Source: Acidobacterium sp. (GTDB taxonomy: Bacteria > Acidobacteriota > Terriglobia > Terriglobales > Acidobacteriaceae). From it: DNA of 10,180 nt. Under the pieces are notes generated by a model. The model was not told the origin of the DNA and made no database searches. It worked only from the letters and a program-made list of their open reading frames with translations. A program made the translations under genes and the position numbers. The stretch spans positions 370 to 10,549 of the forward strand of contig PMAM01000294.1 of NCBI GenBank assembly GCA_003152595.1, given 5' to 3'. Shown here in pieces: positions 6,985-10,180 of the stretch (the first letter of the stretch is position 1; each line of letters begins with the position of its first letter).

Positions 6985-7000
6985 TTTGAAGGGGCACAGC
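6984..7000 (+). repeat. REP-like repeat core, truncated copy 3
   Basis: CTTTGAAGGGGCACAGC repeats the core seen at 605-617 and 650-662 in the same orientation. The palindromic partner arm is missing (GTTCCTCATAATCC follows), so this is a truncated copy. It sits between the group II decarboxylase and the acyltransferase, about 6.3 kb from the other copies. Confidence 0.5.
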
Positions 7001-7073
7001 GTTCCTCATAATCCTGCCGAGCCGCCTTCAGGCGTTCGTGATCCGGTCGCCAAACCCGCAGGTGGCACACCGG

Positions 7074-8015
7074 TCACATGCATTCGGTTGCAGTTCCCTT
7101 CATATCGAGTTGATCTCGGGAAGCAAGGAGTGGCTTGTCGTCGCGCAGGTAGGGAATACGCTCCCGCCATCGCAGGAAAGGCCATTCCACAATGCGCGTT
7201 GCCAGAACCGCCAGAACAACAGCGCCCGCAATCTGAAGAGAAAGGCCAAGCGGATACCAAAGGAACTCTGGCATCCTTTCAACCGCGTGTTCGACAGGTT
7301 CTCGAACTGCGGAATGCCAGAGATACAAAGCGTAAGAGTAAACGCCGATCCACGAGACAAATCGATAGAGTTTCCAGTCTCTGATGCCCTGGGAGTGTTC
7401 ACTAACGAGCACCAGAAAAGCCCCGGATACCAGGTAAAACAACGTGTAGCCAAGAGACTCGAACAGCACAGGATGCGTGCTCAGTGCGCTGATTCCCATC
7501 AGCCCTGCCACGATGATCAGGATCAATATTATGGGCCGCCGCGAAAGGGCGCGATACAGGTTCGGACGCATGTGATAGATCAGTGCCAGAATCACTCCGA
7601 ACATCAAACTGTCCAGTCGGTTCTGGGTCCACATCAGGGTCGCGTGAAAATCTCCGTGGACTGCGCTGATACTCCGCAGCACCGTCGCGATGACACTAGC
7701 GACGCAGCAGTACCACATCAGCCCTGCAAACCCTGATCGGCGAGCTGTCAGTAGCCCAAAGCTCAGAGCCAGGAAGGTATAAAAGTGTTCCTCAACCGCC
7801 AGCGTCCAGGTTTGCGCGATTGAAGTGCCGAGATAATTCTGCAGATGAAACAGGTTCTGAAACAAAAACGTATGGATCGGGTGACGCCGCACGATCACCT
7901 GAACCAGCAGTAGAAAATAGAACGCAGGCCAAATCTTAAAGATTCTTCTCACCAGGAATCGCCGGGCTTTCAGCTTCCCGGTATCTTTAGTATTCCTTGA
8001 CAAGTAGCCCCCCAA
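7074..8015 (-). pseudogene. Acyltransferase-3 (OafA/YrhL-like) membrane protein, main 3' part after a frameshift
   Basis: This frame gives about 310 residues covering most of an acyltransferase-3 family integral membrane protein, the group that O-acetylates polysaccharides, lipopolysaccharide or other envelope sugars. Visible family marks are RRFLVRRIFKIWPAFY (18-33), WTLAVEEHFY (70-79), QNRLDSLMFG (131-140) and YSYALYLWHSAV (227-238), with about seven to eight hydrophobic spans. The first span and the catalytic His are missing here and are encoded in the other frame just upstream (7987-8214). The apparent TTG start at 8015 is an artefact of the frameshift. GC and strand skew are clearly different from the neighbours. 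Whether it is a true pseudogene or a sequencing error cannot be told from the sequence. Confidence 0.8.
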
Positions 8016-8214
8016 CCAGGAATCCGCTCAAAACAAAGAAGAGGTCCACACCGCGCCCTCCCCATGGCAGGATCCGTGTTGATACAAAGTCGACGGCTCG
8101 GATTCCCGTGGTTGGCTTCCAGAAATGCCCCAACATGACCATCAGGATTGCTATACCTCGTACGAAGTCGAGTTCGACACGGCGAGGTTTGCCAGGTACC
8201 TTCAACTGAGCCAT
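7987..8214 (-). pseudogene. Acyltransferase-3, 5' part in a different frame
   Basis: From the ATG at 8214 the frame encodes 75 residues, MAQLKVPGKPRRVELDFVRG..., holding the start of an acyltransferase-3 protein: the RGIAILMVMLGHFW first span with the expected catalytic His30, and LFFVLSGFLVGGLLVKEY at the second span. It then hits TAA (7989-7987). The 3' part continues one frame over with KDTGKLKARRFLVRR. Dropping one base at 7989 joins them as KEY-KDTGKLK, matching the usual spacing in the family. A G6 run on the coding strand (8008-8013) is the other candidate error site. No clear Shine-Dalgarno precedes 8214; an ATG at 8283 is an alternative. Confidence 0.75.
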
Positions 8215-8296
8215 GGGGGGGTGAAACGAGTATACGGCTGCGCTGTAACTCGCGGGCGGCGACCAGAAAGGCGGCCTCGCCATGTTAGCCAGGTCC

Positions 8297-8310
8297 TGCA
8301 ACCTGTAACC
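8297..8310 (+). repeat. 14-mer repeat, single copy upstream of the DLH-family gene
   Basis: TGCAACCTGTAACC differs by one base from the TGCACCCTGTAACC unit found twice in tandem at 9221-9248. It lies 23-36 bases before the hydrolase start, in the same orientation as the downstream copies. Confidence 0.45.
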
Positions 8311-8332
8311 CGCACGCGCTACACTGCTGCGC

Positions 8333-9151
8333 ATGAAATCCCGCCTCCCGCATGCCCTGTCTCTCGCGCTCGCGTCGCTCCTGCCCCTGACGCTTCCTCT
8401 CTCCCTCCACGCGCAGGACTGGGCCAAGACCCGCCTCGAATCCTCGCCGCGCCATCGCGAATACGTCACCCTCCACCACGACGCGCGCGCCGTCCAGGCC
8501 CTCGTCGTCTATCCCGAGGTCAAAGACAAAGTCCCCGTCGTCGTCATGATCCACGAAATCTTCGGCCAAAGTGACTGGGCCAGAGAGATGGCCGACGAAG
8601 TCGCTGCCGAGGGCTTCATCGTCGTCGAGCCCGACCTCCTCAGCGGCTTCGGCCCCAACGGCGGCGGCTCCGATGCCTTCGCCACTCAGGACGACCGCGT
8701 CAAAGCCGTCTCTGCGCTCGACCCCGCCGTCGTTCTTGCCGACCTCGATGCCGCCGCCGACTACGGTAAGAAGCTTCCCGCCGCCAACGGCAAAATCGCC
8801 GTTGCAGGATTCTGCTGGGGCGGCACCAAATCCTTCGCCTTCGCCGCGCATCGCAAAGACCTCAGCGCCGCCTTCGTCTTCTACGGCTCCGGCCCCGCGG
8901 ATGTCACCCCCATCGTCGCGCCCGTCTACGGCTTCTATGCCGGCAACGACGCGCGCATCGGCGCCACGGTTCCCGCGACTACCGAAGCGATGAAGGCCGC
9001 CGGCAAAGTCTACGAGCCCATCACCTACGACGGCGCGGGCCACGGCTTTATGCGCGCCGGCGAAGACCCCACCAACACCAACCCCGCCAACAAAACCGCC
9101 CGCGAGCAGGCCTTCGCCCGCTTCGTGAAGCTCCTCCACGCGATGCACTAA
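8333..9151 (+). CDS. Secreted dienelactone-hydrolase family protein
   Basis: A 272-residue alpha/beta-hydrolase of the DLH family. The catalytic triad is visible: nucleophile Cys161 in the GFCWGG elbow, Asp206 in AGNDARIG and His237 in GAGHGFM. The MIHEIFG block (72-78) carries the family Glu75. Classical enzymes of this family open the lactone ring in chloroaromatic degradation, but most homologues have unknown ester or lactone substrates. Unlike the cytosolic classical enzyme, this one has a signal peptide (MKSRLPHALSLALASLLPLT..., cleavage likely after HA at 27). The ATG at 8333 is supported by that leader. There is no Shine-Dalgarno; a TACACT box at 8320-8325 lies so close that a leaderless transcript is possible. 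It is transcribed divergently from the acyltransferase and converges on the CocE-like gene. A specific function cannot be assigned. Confidence 0.92.
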   Translation: MKSRLPHALSLALASLLPLTLPLSLHAQDWAKTRLESSPRHREYVTLHHDARAVQALVVYPEVKDKVPVVVMIHEIFGQSDWAREMADEVAAEGFIVVEPDLLSGFGPNGGGSDAFATQDDRVKAVSALDPAVVLADLDAAADYGKKLPAANGKIAVAGFCWGGTKSFAFAAHRKDLSAAFVFYGSGPADVTPIVAPVYGFYAGNDARIGATVPATTEAMKAAGKVYEPITYDGAGHGFMRAGEDPTNTNPANKTAREQAFARFVKLLHAMH

Positions 9152-9152
9152 A

Positions 9153-9189
9153 CGTGCGCCGTCGCCCGTCGGCCCGGCGATCACGCACG
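9153..9189 (+). terminator. Stem-loop between convergent genes
   Basis: CGTGCG (9153-9158) pairs with CGCACG (9184-9189) and TCGCC (9162-9166) with GGCGA (9176-9180), giving an 11-bp stem with a 3x3 internal loop and a 9-base apical loop. It begins one base after the hydrolase stop TAA. There is no T-tract on either side, so it may end both convergent transcripts only weakly or protect the mRNA 3' end. Confidence 0.4.
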
Positions 9190-9220
9190 ATGCTAAGGAG
9201 TGGGAAGGGCCCGGGGTCTC

Positions 9221-9248
9221 TGCACCCTGTAACCTGCACCCTGTAACC
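9221..9248 (+). repeat. Tandem 14-mer repeat (TGCACCCTGTAACC x2)
   Basis: Two perfect adjoining copies, 9221-9234 and 9235-9248, followed by a partial TG. With the copy at 8297-8310 they flank the DLH-family gene as direct repeats. The array lies just before the stop codon of the CocE-like gene (9256-9254). Confidence 0.75.
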
Positions 9249-9253
9249 TGTCC

Positions 9254-10180
9254 TCACTCCACCGGTAGACTGATGTAGCTCGCCTCGCCCGGCGTGTGCC
9301 AGATGCGCTGCGCCGCCTTTTCGAAATCCCCCGGCTGCGCCAGAAAAATATTCGGCACAAACTTCTGCGGATTGCGGTCGTACAGCGGAAACAGCGTCGA
9401 TTGCACCTGCACCATGATCCGGTGCCCCGCCTGGAACGTGTGATCCACCATCGGCAGGCCAAACGTGTACTCCAGCGGTTTGTTGGCCTCAATCGCCTGC
9501 GGATGTTCGAAGCTCGCCCGGTACCGCCCGCGGAAAATATCCGTCGCCAGCGGCAGCTCGTATCCGCTCATTGCCGTCGACGGAATCGTGTCCGGCTCGA
9601 CGTCGATCAGTTTCACCACCCAGTCCGAATCCGTTCCGCTGGTCGACGCCATCAGATGCACCATCGGCTCCCCGGCCAGCTTCATCGGGGTGGTCAGCGG
9701 CTCGCTCTCCCACGTCAGCACATCCGGCCGCCCGTCCACGAAGCGCTGATCCGTCACCAGCCACGTCCGCCATCCCATCCCGTCCGCCTCATCCACAGGC
9801 CGCGGCCGGTAGGGAACCGGCTTCGCCGGATCCGACACATACTCGTCGAACTTCGCGTCTCCCGCCTTCGGCGCATCGAACCCCAGTTTCCCGCTCGCCT
9901 TCAGATAGAGCGGCCGCGACACCTGCGGGCATCCCTTCTCGCAGACGACCGGGAACACCGCCGGCCGGTCCCACTGATCCGCGCCCGTGTCGTAAATCAG
10001 CACCGGCGGCGTGTCCGCTTTTGGCGAACCCGGCTTCAGATACTGATTGAAGAACGGCAGCAGCACCTCCTTCCGCCACCACGCCGTCGTATCCGTCGCC
10101 CACACCAGCGGCCCCAGCGCCCGTCCCTCGCGATTCACCTGGCTGTGGAACCACGGCCCCATCACCAGAGTGCTCATCGG
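9254..10180 (-). CDS. CocE/NonD-family hydrolase, C-terminal half (partial)
   Basis: The frame is open to the window edge, so the N-terminus, including the nucleophilic Ser and the Asp of the triad, lies outside. About 308 residues are seen. The opening LVMGPWFH matches the catalytic-His region of CocE and X-Pro dipeptidyl-peptidase relatives (GPWxH). VWATDTTAWWRKEVLLPFFNQYLK follows (quoted by ends VWATD...NQYLK), leading into the C-terminal jelly-roll (PepX-C) domain from about residue 90, with PLTTPMKLAGEPMVHLMAST, DSDWVVKLIDVEPD and the tail motif FQAGHRIMVQVQSTLFPLYDRNP. Family members are typically about 600-650 residues, so roughly half is missing. They hydrolyse esters or amides (cocaine esterase, glutaryl-7-ACA acylase) or release X-Pro dipeptides; which applies is unclear. 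The ATG at 10177 is internal, not the start. The gene converges with the DLH-family gene and ends at TGA 9256-9254. Confidence 0.9.
   Translation of the reverse strand, partial: PMSTLVMGPWFHSQVNREGRALGPLVWATDTTAWWRKEVLLPFFNQYLKPGSPKADTPPVLIYDTGADQWDRPAVFPVVCEKGCPQVSRPLYLKASGKLGFDAPKAGDAKFDEYVSDPAKPVPYRPRPVDEADGMGWRTWLVTDQRFVDGRPDVLTWESEPLTTPMKLAGEPMVHLMASTSGTDSDWVVKLIDVEPDTIPSTAMSGYELPLATDIFRGRYRASFEHPQAIEANKPLEYTFGLPMVDHTFQAGHRIMVQVQSTLFPLYDRNPQKFVPNIFLAQPGDFEKAAQRIWHTPGEASYISLPVE

Noticed and set aside
7987..8015. Programmed +1 frameshift in the acyltransferase
   Set aside because: There is no RF2-like or known slippery signal at the TAC TAA A junction. An indel or sequencing error is simpler.
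8285..9184. 299-codon minus-strand frame opposite the DLH-family gene
   Set aside because: It is Gly/Asp/Val-rich shadow sequence without motifs; the plus frame has the full catalytic triad.

Overview
This is a GC-rich chromosomal window from a Gram-negative-type bacterium. It has lipoprotein and Sec signal peptides and many exported proteins. My best guess is a soil Acidobacteriota (Acidobacteriaceae/Terriglobia-like), based on gene style, intergenic palindromic repeats of the TTTGAAGGGGCAC type and exported YVTN propellers. That placement is an inference, not a proof. I see no tRNA, rRNA, CRISPR array, transposase, phage gene or defence system.

Layout, left to right. Positions 1-578 (minus) hold the N-terminal part of an exported YVTN beta-propeller lipoprotein, cut by the window edge. 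Positions 579-776 hold REP-like palindromic repeats. Positions 777-1844 (minus) encode a type I-beta DAHP synthase, the first enzyme of the shikimate pathway. Positions 1961-2059 (minus) may encode a 32-residue single-span membrane protein. Positions 2060-2394 are non-coding but rich in hairpins, including a strong intrinsic terminator that points to the plus strand, where no gene is visible. Next come two exported proteins, both minus and probably co-transcribed: a YncE-like propeller (3764-4780) and downstream of it an unrecognised 420-residue protein with repeated VirB10-like modules (2395-3657).

A divergent intergenic region (4781-4991) separates these from a plus-strand pair: panD (aspartate 1-decarboxylase, beta-alanine for pantothenate/CoA) and a PLP-dependent group II amino-acid decarboxylase. 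Then follow a short 3' gene remnant next to another repeat copy, and a frameshifted membrane acyltransferase-3 gene (7074-8214, minus) whose base composition differs from its surroundings. A secreted dienelactone-hydrolase family protein (8333-9151, plus) converges on the C-terminal half of a CocE/NonD-family hydrolase (minus) that leaves the window at 10180.

Two metabolic genes stand out, aroF-type DAHP synthase and panD. Most of the rest is exported or membrane-associated. Across most of the window the plus strand is C-rich whichever strand is coding, so plus genes use C-ending codons and minus genes use G-ending codons. The acyltransferase segment breaks this pattern. I did not find a convincing new multi-gene system. 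The items most worth checking are the orphan plus-strand terminator, the repeated-module exported protein, the panD/PLP decarboxylase pairing, and the acyltransferase frameshift within an atypical segment.
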